Shown in pieces: positions 1-5,562 of a DNA stretch of 7,008 bases; the first letter of the stretch is position 1; every line of letters begins with the position of its first letter. The position numbers and the translations under genes were made by a program. The notes beneath the pieces are model-generated. The model did no database searches. It was given only the letters and a program-made list of their open reading frames with translations, and was not told the origin of the DNA. The DNA comes from Bacillota bacterium (lineage in GTDB: Bacteria; Bacillota; Desulfitobacteriia; Desulfitobacteriales; JAJXUE01), in contig JAJYNB010000127.1 of the NCBI GenBank assembly GCA_021786555.1, forward strand, positions 1 through 7,008, written 5' to 3'.

Positions 1-62
1 TCTTTATTACCAAGCCAGTCGCCGTATGTCTATCCTTCCTACCCTTTCTATCTCCAGAATTC

Positions 63-101
63 AAAACGAGTCCTTAGCCAAACCAGCTAAGGACTCGTTT
101 T
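63..101 (-). terminator. Terminator-like hairpin after the oxalate operon
   Basis: A perfect 16-bp inverted repeat (arms 63-78 and 86-101) flanks a 7-base loop. The stem has a GC-containing core, CGAGTCCTTAGC, with an AAAA/TTTT outer end. On either strand the 3' arm runs into TTTT, so it could stop transcription from both directions. The transporter gene stops at 242, about 140 bases upstream on the minus strand, so this is the best candidate for the operon's end. The U-run is short (4). The stretch 102-241 shows only small imperfect palindromes (CATGACCTCATG at 131-142, TGGTA/TACCA at 162-179) and no gene. Confidence 0.7.
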
Positions 102-241
102 CCCTCGTGTACAGCTTATTCAGTTAAAAGCATGACCTCATGCCTTGCCGGTATTTTGGCTTGGTACCGCTCCATACCAGGGGGAACGCGGGCAGGCCGA
201 CCCGGCCTTAGCCCTTGCCCCGCACCGGTTATCCAAACTGC

Positions 242-1495
242 CTACCTTTTTGCCAGCTGCATCCGGTCAGGTTTGGGCAGCTTCTTGATTATGAGTGCCC
301 CCAAAGCGGAGCAGAAGGCCAAAACACCCGACGCCATGAACACCACGGTCCAGCCGTAGGCTGACGCCAGGTAAGACGCCACAACACCGCCCAAAAGACC
401 TCCGAACCCTTTGGCCGTATACAAAAGTCCATAGTTACTGGCCGCATAGGTGGTGCCGAAGCGGTCCGCGTTAAGGGAGGGGAACAAGGAAAAGAGTTCG
501 CCCCAGGTGAGCATAATCATGAACATCATGATCACATAGCCCCAACCGTAACGCCCAATGAACGGGAAGGCGGCGACAAAGATGGCATTCAAAGTAAAGG
601 CTGCGAACATGGTGTTTTCCCGCCCCACTTTGTCGGAAATCCAACCCCAGCCAATCCGGCCCAGGCCGTTGGAAATACGGTCGGCGGTCACTCCCATAAT
701 CACAAAGGCTGATAGCACGCCCACGTCCTTAGCGAAAGGCTTGGCATTGGCCGTAAGCAGCAAACCGCCAATGGTCATAAACAGGAACATCAGGTAAATC
801 AGGTAGAATTGAGGGGTGCGAAGTACCTCCCACGGCTTAAAGCCCCGTGTCGCCTCATCCACCGGTGCGGCGGCTTTGGCCGCGTGCACCTTTTGTCCGG
901 GCGGGTAGCGCAGGATTTGAGCTACGATTAGAATCATAATGCCCTGAAATATGCCGGTGTAGATGAAAGCGGACTGGTAGCCGGAAGTGCTGAGAATGCT
1001 GCCGATAATCGGGATAAAGGGCGCTGAGCCTGCGCCAAAGCCTGCGGCGATGATGCCTGCAGCCAACCCCCTCCTGTCCCCAAACCAGCGTATTGCCACC
1101 GCGATGCTGCCGCCGTAGATAAAGCCCGCCCCAAGGCCTGCCAGACCATAGAAGAAATAAAGGGCACCCAGGGATTTTGCGAACCCCATAGCGGTCCAAC
1201 CCACTCCAACCATTACTCCTGCCACCATGAAGAACAGCCGGGGCCCGAAACGGTCCAATAGGTAACCTTCTACCGGCTGGGCGAAGGTCTCAAACCAGAT
1301 AAACAGTGAGAAACCAAGCTGCACTGCCGCCAACGATGCGCCAAAAGCTTTCTGCACACTGGGTACAAACAGAGTCCAGGCGTACTGCAGGTTGGCGATC
1401 ATTACCATGCCAACCACTGCAGCTATCAACTGCACCCACCGGTTGCCGATAAATGGTCCGTAAACCTCTTTGGCATTAAAGCTTTGTTGGCTCAT
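242..1495 (-). CDS. MFS transporter of the oxalate/formate antiporter (OxlT) family
   Basis: A 417-residue inner-membrane carrier with twelve predicted membrane segments: about six in residues 20-196, a cytoplasmic loop at about 197-227 rich in charged residues, then six in 228-403. Major facilitator loop signatures are visible in both halves: EGYLLDRFGPR (76-86) and GWGWISDKVGREN (282-294). The first-half stretch FETFAQPVEGYLLDRFGPR is typical of the oxalate/formate antiporter family. Basic residues inside membrane segments, Arg280 (SNGLGR) and Lys362 (YTAKG), probably correspond to the substrate-binding Arg272 and Lys355 of Oxalobacter OxlT, though no alignment was run. The ATG at 1495 has AGGAGGG upstream at normal spacing. 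Lying last behind the oxalate oxidoreductase genes, it most likely imports oxalate. The exchanged ion, if any, cannot be read from the sequence, because the adjacent enzyme makes CO2 and not formate. Confidence 0.85.
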   Translation of the reverse strand: MSQQSFNAKEVYGPFIGNRWVQLIAAVVGMVMIANLQYAWTLFVPSVQKAFGASLAAVQLGFSLFIWFETFAQPVEGYLLDRFGPRLFFMVAGVMVGVGWTAMGFAKSLGALYFFYGLAGLGAGFIYGGSIAVAIRWFGDRRGLAAGIIAAGFGAGSAPFIPIIGSILSTSGYQSAFIYTGIFQGIMILIVAQILRYPPGQKVHAAKAAAPVDEATRGFKPWEVLRTPQFYLIYLMFLFMTIGGLLLTANAKPFAKDVGVLSAFVIMGVTADRISNGLGRIGWGWISDKVGRENTMFAAFTLNAIFVAAFPFIGRYGWGYVIMMFMIMLTWGELFSLFPSLNADRFGTTYAASNYGLLYTAKGFGGLLGGVVASYLASAYGWTVVFMASGVLAFCSALGALIIKKLPKPDRMQLAKR

Positions 1496-1626
1496 AGTTC
1501 GACCCTCCTTTGATTTTTGATCCCTGTTTCCGCCTTTACCCGACTCAATTCACCGGCCCCACCTCCCTTGGCAGTGTCGTTCATGACCGGGCACAATCAA
1601 TCCATCCTTTCGACAGGAACTGATTT

Positions 1627-1645
1627 TTGCCCGGAAACCAGGCAA
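1627..1645 (-). promoter_or_regulatory. Intercistronic hairpin 2 (between oxidoreductase and transporter)
   Basis: Read on the minus strand, TTGCCTGG pairs with CCGGGCAA around a 3-base TTT loop, giving 8 pairs including one T.G wobble. On the plus strand the same position is a C.A mismatch, so the fold is better in the RNA made from the minus strand. It follows directly after the larger hairpin at 1646-1673. The next bases on the transcript are AAATCAG, so it is not a terminator by itself. It could mark an RNA processing or stabilising site. Confidence 0.5.
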
Positions 1646-1673
1646 CCCCGGACCAGAGAGAACTGGCCCGGGG
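1646..1673 (-). promoter_or_regulatory. Intercistronic hairpin 1 behind the beta-subunit gene
   Basis: On the minus strand CCCCGGGCCAG pairs with CTGGTCCGGGG around a 6-base loop TTCTCT. This gives an 11-pair stem with a single G.T wobble, which would be an A.C mismatch on the plus strand. It begins 28 bases after the beta stop codon. It is followed by TTGCC and not by a U-run, so it looks like a stability, processing or leaky-attenuation element more than a full terminator. It would allow different mRNA levels of enzyme and transporter. Confidence 0.55.
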
Positions 1674-1700
1674 ATACTTATATCAAACCATATCGACAAA

Positions 1701-2642
1701 TTAACTCGACAGTAGTGTAATCTCGATACCTACTTCCTGCATCCTCCTTTGGGCGAAGTTTTGCAGTTTTTCGATATGTTCCGGCCGCAGGTGCTTGAAG
1801 CGTCCCTGCAGCTTCAGGTATTCCTCTACAGGTTTCAGTTCTTTCGGCCGGTAGGTGACCTTGAACCGACGGTCTTCAGTCATTTCATAGAGCTGGAACA
1901 TGCCTGTATCTACTGCCAATTTAGCTATTGAGACGGTTTTTTCTGAAGGGAAACTCCAGCCTTTCGGACAGGGGGCGTGGATGTAAAGGAAGGACGGACC
2001 CTGGGCATTTAAGCCCCGCCGCACTTTATTCATCAAATCTACCGGGAAAGCAATGGAGGCAGTGGCCAGGTACTTCAGTTCCGGATGACCATGGGACATG
2101 ATCTTGGGCAGATCCTTGGGGAAAAGTTTCTTCCCTTCCGGCGACACCGGACCGGCGGGAGTGAAGGTGGTCCAGGCGCCGTAGGGGGTGGTAGGGCTGG
2201 TCTGAATACCTGTATTGGCGTAAGACTCGTTGTCATAGCAGATGAAAAGAAGGTTGTGGCCGCGGTAAAAAGCTCCGGACAGAGCCTGGATGCCTATGTC
2301 TGAAGAGCCTCCGTCACCGGCCATGACAATTACGTTGGGAAACTCGGCATCGGTTTTGTGCTTGCGGATTAATGCTTTATAAGCCGCCTCAATCCCGGAC
2401 CCAACGGCCCCGCCATTGGTAATCTGGGCATGAATCCAGGGTACAGCCCAGGGACCGCAGCCATAACTGGTATTGGCCACATACATGCAGCCCGTAGGCC
2501 CGATAAAGATTGTGTTAGCACCTGCAGCCTTGGCTACAAGCCTGTATTGCAGTGCCGGCCCGCACCCGGCGCAGGTGCGGTGGCCCGGAACATAATATTC
2601 CTCCCGCGGGGCTTTGCGCAAAGTCTTGATATCTTCTAACAC
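1701..2642 (-). CDS. Oxalate oxidoreductase, beta subunit (TPP and proximal 4Fe-4S binding)
   Basis: A 313-residue subunit carrying the thiamine pyrophosphate site of a 2-oxoacid:ferredoxin oxidoreductase. CAGC gives Cys24 and Cys27, and Cys52 and Cys225 complete the usual four ligands of the cluster nearest the cofactor. The TPP/Mg motif begins at Gly109-Asp110-Gly111 and continues to DNESYANTG (137-145). Asn143 falls at the position I recall as an active-site residue in the Moorella thermoacetica oxalate enzyme, whose beta subunit has nearly the same length. With the alpha subunit it forms the site where oxalate adds to TPP and is split to CO2 in the cytoplasm. The GTG start at 2642 is preferred because AAAGGAGGG lies at ideal distance upstream. 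The gene begins 20 bases after the alpha stop. The fold is shared with pyruvate and 2-oxoglutarate enzymes, so the substrate call rests mainly on the alpha subunit. Confidence 0.92.
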   Translation of the reverse strand: MLEDIKTLRKAPREEYYVPGHRTCAGCGPALQYRLVAKAAGANTIFIGPTGCMYVANTSYGCGPWAVPWIHAQITNGGAVGSGIEAAYKALIRKHKTDAEFPNVIVMAGDGGSSDIGIQALSGAFYRGHNLLFICYDNESYANTGIQTSPTTPYGAWTTFTPAGPVSPEGKKLFPKDLPKIMSHGHPELKYLATASIAFPVDLMNKVRRGLNAQGPSFLYIHAPCPKGWSFPSEKTVSIAKLAVDTGMFQLYEMTEDRRFKVTYRPKELKPVEEYLKLQGRFKHLRPEHIEKLQNFAQRRMQEVGIEITLLSS

Positions 2643-2662
2643 GGGATTCCCTCCTTTCGGGT

Positions 2663-3850
2663 TTACAGTTCAAAGGGCAGCCAGTAACCATCCCTGTCTG
2701 TTTTGCCGTTTTTGGCAATCTCCTTCAACTTGGCGAACATGCGGTAGAATTCGTCATGGGTTATCATCTCTCCGCCCAGGCCTCCCACAAAGCCTACGGT
2801 CTTGACCTTATCGCCCAGGTTATACAAAGCGGTTCGGGCTTCGGTCAGCATCACACCCGAACTGCCGGCGATACCAAAGTTGGCGGAGTTATCCACCACT
2901 CCCACAGCTTTGAACTTGGAGAGGGCCAGGCGTACTTCCTGGGTGGGATAGGGCCTGAAGACCCGGAGGCGAACCACTCCGACTTTTTCTCCCAGGTTGC
3001 GCAGCCGCCGGGCCACAGTCTTGGCTGTCTCGGCATGAGCGCCCTGAATAAATATGGCTGCTTCCGCGTCATCGGTCATGTATTCTTCCACAAAGGGGTC
3101 ATAGCTGCGGCCGAAGATCCCGGCAAACTCGGCGTGAGCCTGTTTGATTACCTGCCTGGCGCCTTCCACCGCCTGGTAGCGCTGGTACTGCAGGGGCGGT
3201 CCCATGGCGGGCTCGATTTGAGCGCCGATGATTTGGGGACGACGCACGTCCAGGACGTGGTGGTTCTTGTAAGGAGGCAGAAATTCCTTGACCTGGGCCG
3301 CATCAGGAATCTCCACTTCACCCAGAATGTGGGACACAAAATACCCATCCTGGCAGGAATATTGGGGCAAAAGCACCCGGGGATCTTCCCCGATGCGGTA
3401 CCACATCAGAGTCATGTCCAGTGCTTCCTGAGGTGTGGAGGACCAGCCCTGCAGCCAGCCCTGGTCCCGGGTACAGAGGGCGTCTGTGTGTTCCGAGCCA
3501 AAGTCTCCCGGCGGGTCCAGGGTACGGTCGGCGATAGCCATCTGCAGGGGCAGACGCTCACCCGAGATAGGTGAATATACTTCCATGGCATAGGTTACCC
3601 CAACGCCCGAGCTGCCTGTGAAGGCGCGGGCGCCGCAGGCCGAAGCGCCGTAGACAACGCTCAGCTGGGCGTGCTCGCCTTCGCCGTGGATGAATTCGGC
3701 GTCAAGTTCGCCATCCGCCACCATGCGGGCCAGTTCTGACATAATCCCGGTGTAAGGCCGGATGGGATAAGAGCAAATCACATCCACGTCAGCCAACTTC
3801 ACCCCGTTGGCCACAGCTACACAACCGGAAATGCGTTTTTTAACTCCCAT
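2663..3850 (-). CDS. Oxalate oxidoreductase, alpha subunit (substrate-binding)
   Basis: The catalytic alpha subunit, 395 residues from the ATG at 3850. The open frame extends 12 bases further to a GTG at 3862, but that GTG lies inside the Shine-Dalgarno sequence GGAGGTGA, which is well spaced for the ATG. The ATG also gives the length and numbering I recall for the Moorella thermoacetica protein. In this numbering the substrate-site residues of oxalate oxidoreductase are present: Arg31 in YPIRPYTG, then Arg109, Asp112 and Phe117 in ADRTLDPPGDFG. Pyruvate enzymes have PITPSS in place of PIRPYTG. Glu59 (GEGEHA) is the likely TPP-activating glutamate. The N-terminal pyrimidine-binding half is followed by the domain-II half (about 255-395). 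The enzyme turns oxalate into two CO2 and reduces ferredoxin, with no coenzyme A. It is flanked by delta (23 bases upstream) and beta (20 bases downstream) in one operon. Confidence 0.94.
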   Translation of the reverse strand: MGVKKRISGCVAVANGVKLADVDVICSYPIRPYTGIMSELARMVADGELDAEFIHGEGEHAQLSVVYGASACGARAFTGSSGVGVTYAMEVYSPISGERLPLQMAIADRTLDPPGDFGSEHTDALCTRDQGWLQGWSSTPQEALDMTLMWYRIGEDPRVLLPQYSCQDGYFVSHILGEVEIPDAAQVKEFLPPYKNHHVLDVRRPQIIGAQIEPAMGPPLQYQRYQAVEGARQVIKQAHAEFAGIFGRSYDPFVEEYMTDDAEAAIFIQGAHAETAKTVARRLRNLGEKVGVVRLRVFRPYPTQEVRLALSKFKAVGVVDNSANFGIAGSSGVMLTEARTALYNLGDKVKTVGFVGGLGGEMITHDEFYRMFAKLKEIAKNGKTDRDGYWLPFEL

Positions 3851-3860
3851 TTTAACTTTC

Positions 3861-3866
3861 ACCTCC
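3861..3866 (-). promoter_or_regulatory. Ribosome binding site deciding the alpha-subunit start
   Basis: On the minus strand GGAGGT (followed by GA) sits 10 bases before the ATG at 3850. The alternative GTG at 3860-3862 overlaps this site and therefore cannot use it, so translation should start at the ATG. Confidence 0.75.
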
Positions 3867-3873
3867 CAGGCAA

Positions 3874-4155
3874 TCAGTCAGCATAATCCAGTTCAGGCAC
3901 GTTGGTAATTGCGTTGGATGGGCAAACTTCAGCGCAGATGCCGCAGCCCTTGCAGTATTTCAGGTTAAAGGCCAGCCCGGTTGTGCTCTGGTCAATGCAG
4001 GCGTCAGGGCAGCTGATCCAGCAGATCAGACAGTCAGTGCACTTATCCTTGTCCAAAACCGGCCTCTTGGTGCGCCAATTTCCGGTAACCATTCCCTCGT
4101 TTTCACGTTTGGGGGAAGGCACTGTTCCGGCAAAGGGAACTTCTTTAAAACTCAA
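3874..4155 (-). CDS. Oxalate oxidoreductase, delta subunit (2x[4Fe-4S] ferredoxin domain)
   Basis: A 93-residue ferredoxin-like subunit that carries electrons from the TPP site to external ferredoxin. Two classical cluster motifs are seen: Cys39-Cys42-Cys45-Cys49-Pro and Cys68-Cys71-Cys74-Cys78-Pro, plus one extra Cys53. The N-terminal region (about 1-37, ending WRTKRPVLDKDK) matches the lead-in typical of delta subunits of 2-oxoacid oxidoreductases. That argues for the long form starting at a TTG (4155) and not at Met22. The TTG has a perfect AGGAGG nine bases upstream. The gene starts 33 bases after the gamma stop. In Moorella thermoacetica gamma and delta are, as I recall, one fused polypeptide. 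Here they are separate, with a real stop codon and a new ribosome binding site between them. Confidence 0.9.
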   Translation of the reverse strand: MSFKEVPFAGTVPSPKRENEGMVTGNWRTKRPVLDKDKCTDCLICWISCPDACIDQSTTGLAFNLKYCKGCGICAEVCPSNAITNVPELDYAD

Positions 4156-4164
4156 TCTCCTGCA

Positions 4165-4170
4165 CCTCCT
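4165..4170 (-). promoter_or_regulatory. Ribosome binding site for the TTG-started delta subunit
   Basis: AGGAGG on the minus strand lies nine bases before the TTG at 4155. This supports the unusual TTG start and shows that delta is translated independently of gamma. Confidence 0.7.
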
Positions 4171-4188
4171 CAGTCTTAGCGGCCGGGC

Positions 4189-4839
4189 TCAACCGGCCAG
4201 ACCCAGGCTCTTGGCATCCGCTACCCGGGCTTGGTCATAACCCGCCCTGGCGGCTGCTTTGTCCTTAACAATCTGCAGCAGGCTTTCCAGGCTGACAATA
4301 CCTGTTGCCTTGACCACAGCGCCGGCCAGAGGACCGCTGAAACCGCCGCCAATGCCTGAAGCATCCGTGGCTCCTTCCGCTCCCGACAGGGTAATCACAC
4401 CCTGTTTGATGCCCGAAGCATCCACTGTTACCACCGCCTTTAGCTTGTTTGTGTCCCCTATCAGAAACTTGGAGATTTCCTGGGGCGAGCGTTTGGTGTT
4501 CACCACGAGGACTGCACCCGGCCTGATCCCGCCCAAGATGGGCACGCCCTTGACCAATGTTTCTTCTGTCAGGGCCACAATATCCGGCGTCTCGTTTTCA
4601 TACACATACTTGGACTCGATGGGCTGGTCGCTGATTTTGCCGTAAGCCCGCACCGGCACAAAAATTCGGTCAGGCAAATCCACATAGTTCTCCCAGGCCT
4701 GGACGAATTTTCCTTCCAGAGCCGCGGCCTCAGTCACAGCCACCACTACATCGCGGGCCTCCTTATTTTCGTAAACTCCTCTAGCCCATACGGTGATCTG
4801 CTTCAAGCCGGGTTCTTCGAACAATTTGCTGCTGGTCAC
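4189..4839 (-). CDS. Oxalate oxidoreductase, gamma subunit
   Basis: First gene of the operon, 216 residues, corresponding to domain III of the 2-oxoacid:ferredoxin oxidoreductases. Family features are the stretch EGKFVQAWENY (42-52), the RAYGKISDQPIESKY region (64-78) and a Gly-rich C-terminal part (ASGIGGGFSGPLAGA, about 163-177). The GxGGQG loop that normally follows the first beta strand in pyruvate-type gamma subunits is absent. The corresponding place reads WARGVYENKEARD (18-30). In pyruvate:ferredoxin oxidoreductase this domain helps bind coenzyme A, so the loss fits an enzyme that does not use it (inference). The start is a GTG at 4839 with GAGGAGG upstream. The gene lies 33 bases before delta and is preceded by a long non-coding region. 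On its own it would be called a generic 2-oxoacid oxidoreductase gamma subunit; the neighbours make the oxalate assignment. Confidence 0.88.
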   Translation of the reverse strand: MTSSKLFEEPGLKQITVWARGVYENKEARDVVVAVTEAAALEGKFVQAWENYVDLPDRIFVPVRAYGKISDQPIESKYVYENETPDIVALTEETLVKGVPILGGIRPGAVLVVNTKRSPQEISKFLIGDTNKLKAVVTVDASGIKQGVITLSGAEGATDASGIGGGFSGPLAGAVVKATGIVSLESLLQIVKDKAAARAGYDQARVADAKSLGLAG

Positions 4840-4864
4840 CTCTGGCAGCCTCCTCTCCTTACTT

Positions 4865-4949
4865 TTGAGTCAATTGAGTCACTTGGGGACGGTTCCGTTG
4901 GCCTATCAGGGTGCTCTATGAACCTTTCCTCTGTCACAGAGCCATCCCC
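4865..4949. repeat. REP-like imperfect hairpin with tandem TTGAGTCA
   Basis: Two tandem 9-mers, TTGAGTCAA and TTGAGTCAC (4865-4882), lead into GGGGACGGTTC (4885-4895). This can pair with GAGCCATCCCC (4939-4949), leaving one C/A mismatch and one T.G wobble. A small hairpin, CTCTGTCACAGAG, sits inside the right arm. GGGGACGGTTC next to TTGAGTCA-like words is a pattern I associate with dispersed repeats in Peptococcaceae-type genomes. A genome-wide count would be needed to prove dispersal. It lies 26 bases upstream of the gamma start and would be transcribed as leader RNA. Confidence 0.4.
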
Positions 4950-4961
4950 CCGCTCACTTCT

Positions 4962-4975
4962 GGTATGCGGTATAC
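4962..4975 (+). repeat. Left copy of a widely spaced 14-bp inverted repeat
   Basis: GGTATGCGGTATAC is exactly complementary to the right copy at 5314-5327. The two copies bracket the IS200/IS605-like right end. Each copy ends in the palindrome GTATAC. Confidence 0.55.
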
Positions 4976-5087
4976 TACAAATCGCTGTTTTTCACTGGAC
5001 TCACACGCTCTAAAGCTCCTAACCGTCTTGCGCCGGTGACACCTAAGCCCTGTTGGGTCAAAGAAGCCTGCGGCCACTAGTGAACTC

Positions 5088-5190
5088 GTTTAGCTTCCGC
5101 TAAACATCGGGTCTTCGGTGGGGGAATCTACCCCCACCGAAGTAGACTACGGCGTAACCACTCCCACTTATAGAAGTGGGAGTCTTAGAC
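5088..5190 (+). mobile_element. IS200/IS605-type right end, candidate orphan omega-RNA scaffold
   Basis: Three consecutive hairpins on the plus strand: a 7-bp stem GTTTAGC/GCTAAAC (5088-5105, loop TTCC); a perfect 12-bp stem CTTCGGTGGGGG/CCCCCACCGAAG (5113-5142, loop AATCTA); and a 10-bp stem ACTCCCACTT/AAGTGGGAGT (5160-5183, loop ATAG). The last one, a short CCCACTT-AAGTGGG hairpin just before the element end, is the hallmark of the right end of TnpB-carrying IS605-group elements, where the same sequence forms the 3' part of the TnpB guide RNA. No tnpB is present. An open plus frame ending in KPCWVKEACGH and a TAG at 5078-5080 sits where the tnpB 3' end would be, but it shows no RuvC or zinc-finger residues. 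If the end is near 5190, the guide would be read from bases just beyond it. The boundary is approximate. Confidence 0.5.
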
Positions 5191-5267
5191 TAGGATAAAA
5201 CTGTGCGGCTTCGCTGCCGGCATACCTGTTTTAATCGACCTCCATTTAACGCGCTTCTTCGCGCTCT

Positions 5268-5281
5268 CCTGATTAATCAGG
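5268..5281. promoter_or_regulatory. Perfect 14-bp palindrome, possible operator
   Basis: CCTGATTAATCAGG is a perfect palindrome with an AT-rich centre, in the non-coding interval between ygbA and the oxalate operon. This form is usual for a dimeric regulator's site. No promoter could be assigned to it, so a regulatory role is only a possibility. Confidence 0.25.
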
Positions 5282-5313
5282 TTCTTTCCTAAAATCATAC
5301 CGCCGGACATATG

Positions 5314-5327
5314 GTATACCGCATACC
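5314..5327 (-). repeat. Right copy of a widely spaced 14-bp inverted repeat
   Basis: GTATACCGCATACC on the plus strand is the exact reverse complement of 4962-4975. No matching target duplication is seen outside the two copies. The sequence just outside also differs, so they are not clearly transposon termini. Confidence 0.55.
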
Positions 5328-5497
5328 GGATAAATGCTTACAACATATTTATGTCCCAGGCTCCGGGCTTATGCGTCTGTTACTGAAAAACCATTGCGTT
5401 CAAGCAGGCCTGGCGGGACTGCTCCACATGATGCTTGGCGGCGCCGCAAATGCTATGTACCGCTTTTTCCTCCAGTCACTCGCCGCGCCACCGGAAC

Positions 5498-5537
5498 AAA
5501 AAGCGGCCGGTACCGTGGCATTGCCACGTCCCAGCCG
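5498..5537 (-). terminator. Intrinsic terminator of the ygbA transcript
   Basis: On the minus strand CGGCTGG pairs with CCGGCCG (one T.G wobble). Inside this stem CGTGGC pairs with GCCACG around an AAT loop. The structure is followed by C and TTTTT. It starts 26 bases after the ygbA stop codon. The wobble would be a C.A mismatch on the plus strand, so the fold belongs to minus-strand RNA. It separates the ygbA group from the oxalate operon, which must have its own promoter. The same T-run also forms a 9-bp inverted repeat with CCGCTTTTT at 5460-5468. Confidence 0.75.
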
Positions 5538-5562
5538 TTTTAGTCTTCAGGGGCATTTATAC

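Larger units (their letters stand above)
4840..5562. other. Long non-coding interval upstream of the oxalate operon
   Basis: About 720 bases between ygbA and the oxalate operon with no convincing protein gene on either strand. From right to left it holds the ygbA terminator (5498-5537), a 14-bp palindrome (5268-5281), an IS200/IS605-type right end (about 5088-5190), a widely spaced 14-bp inverted repeat pair (4962-4975 and 5314-5327) and a REP-like hairpin (4865-4949). Only the Shine-Dalgarno of gamma is recognisable next to the operon. No -35/-10 pair on the minus strand is good enough to call. The overall impression is an intergenic region that has collected mobile or repeat debris. Confidence 0.7.

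Noticed and set aside
1..62. Possible 3' end of a plus-strand gene entering from the left
   Set aside because: All three plus frames stay open to the terminator hairpin or beyond, but none shows a recognisable sequence and the stops fall inside or after the hairpin.
2756..3574. A 272-codon open frame on the plus strand
   Set aside because: It lies fully antisense to the well-supported oxalate oxidoreductase alpha gene, with low-complexity His/Gly-rich content typical of a shadow frame.
4922..5080. Open plus-strand frame ending KPCWVKEACGH, possible tnpB 3' tail
   Set aside because: The position before the right end fits, but no start, no RuvC motif and no zinc finger are visible. It was not listed as a pseudogene.
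5185..5310. A 41-codon open frame on the minus strand starting MSGGMILGKN, inside the non-coding interval
   Set aside because: No ribosome binding site before its start, it runs into the IS-like right end, and I recognise no family. It may be a chance frame or the remnant of a disrupted gene.
5460..5506. Inverted repeat CCGCTTTTT/AAAAAGCGG
   Set aside because: One arm is the T-run and stem edge of the ygbA terminator. The wide 29-base loop and low complexity make a separate function doubtful.
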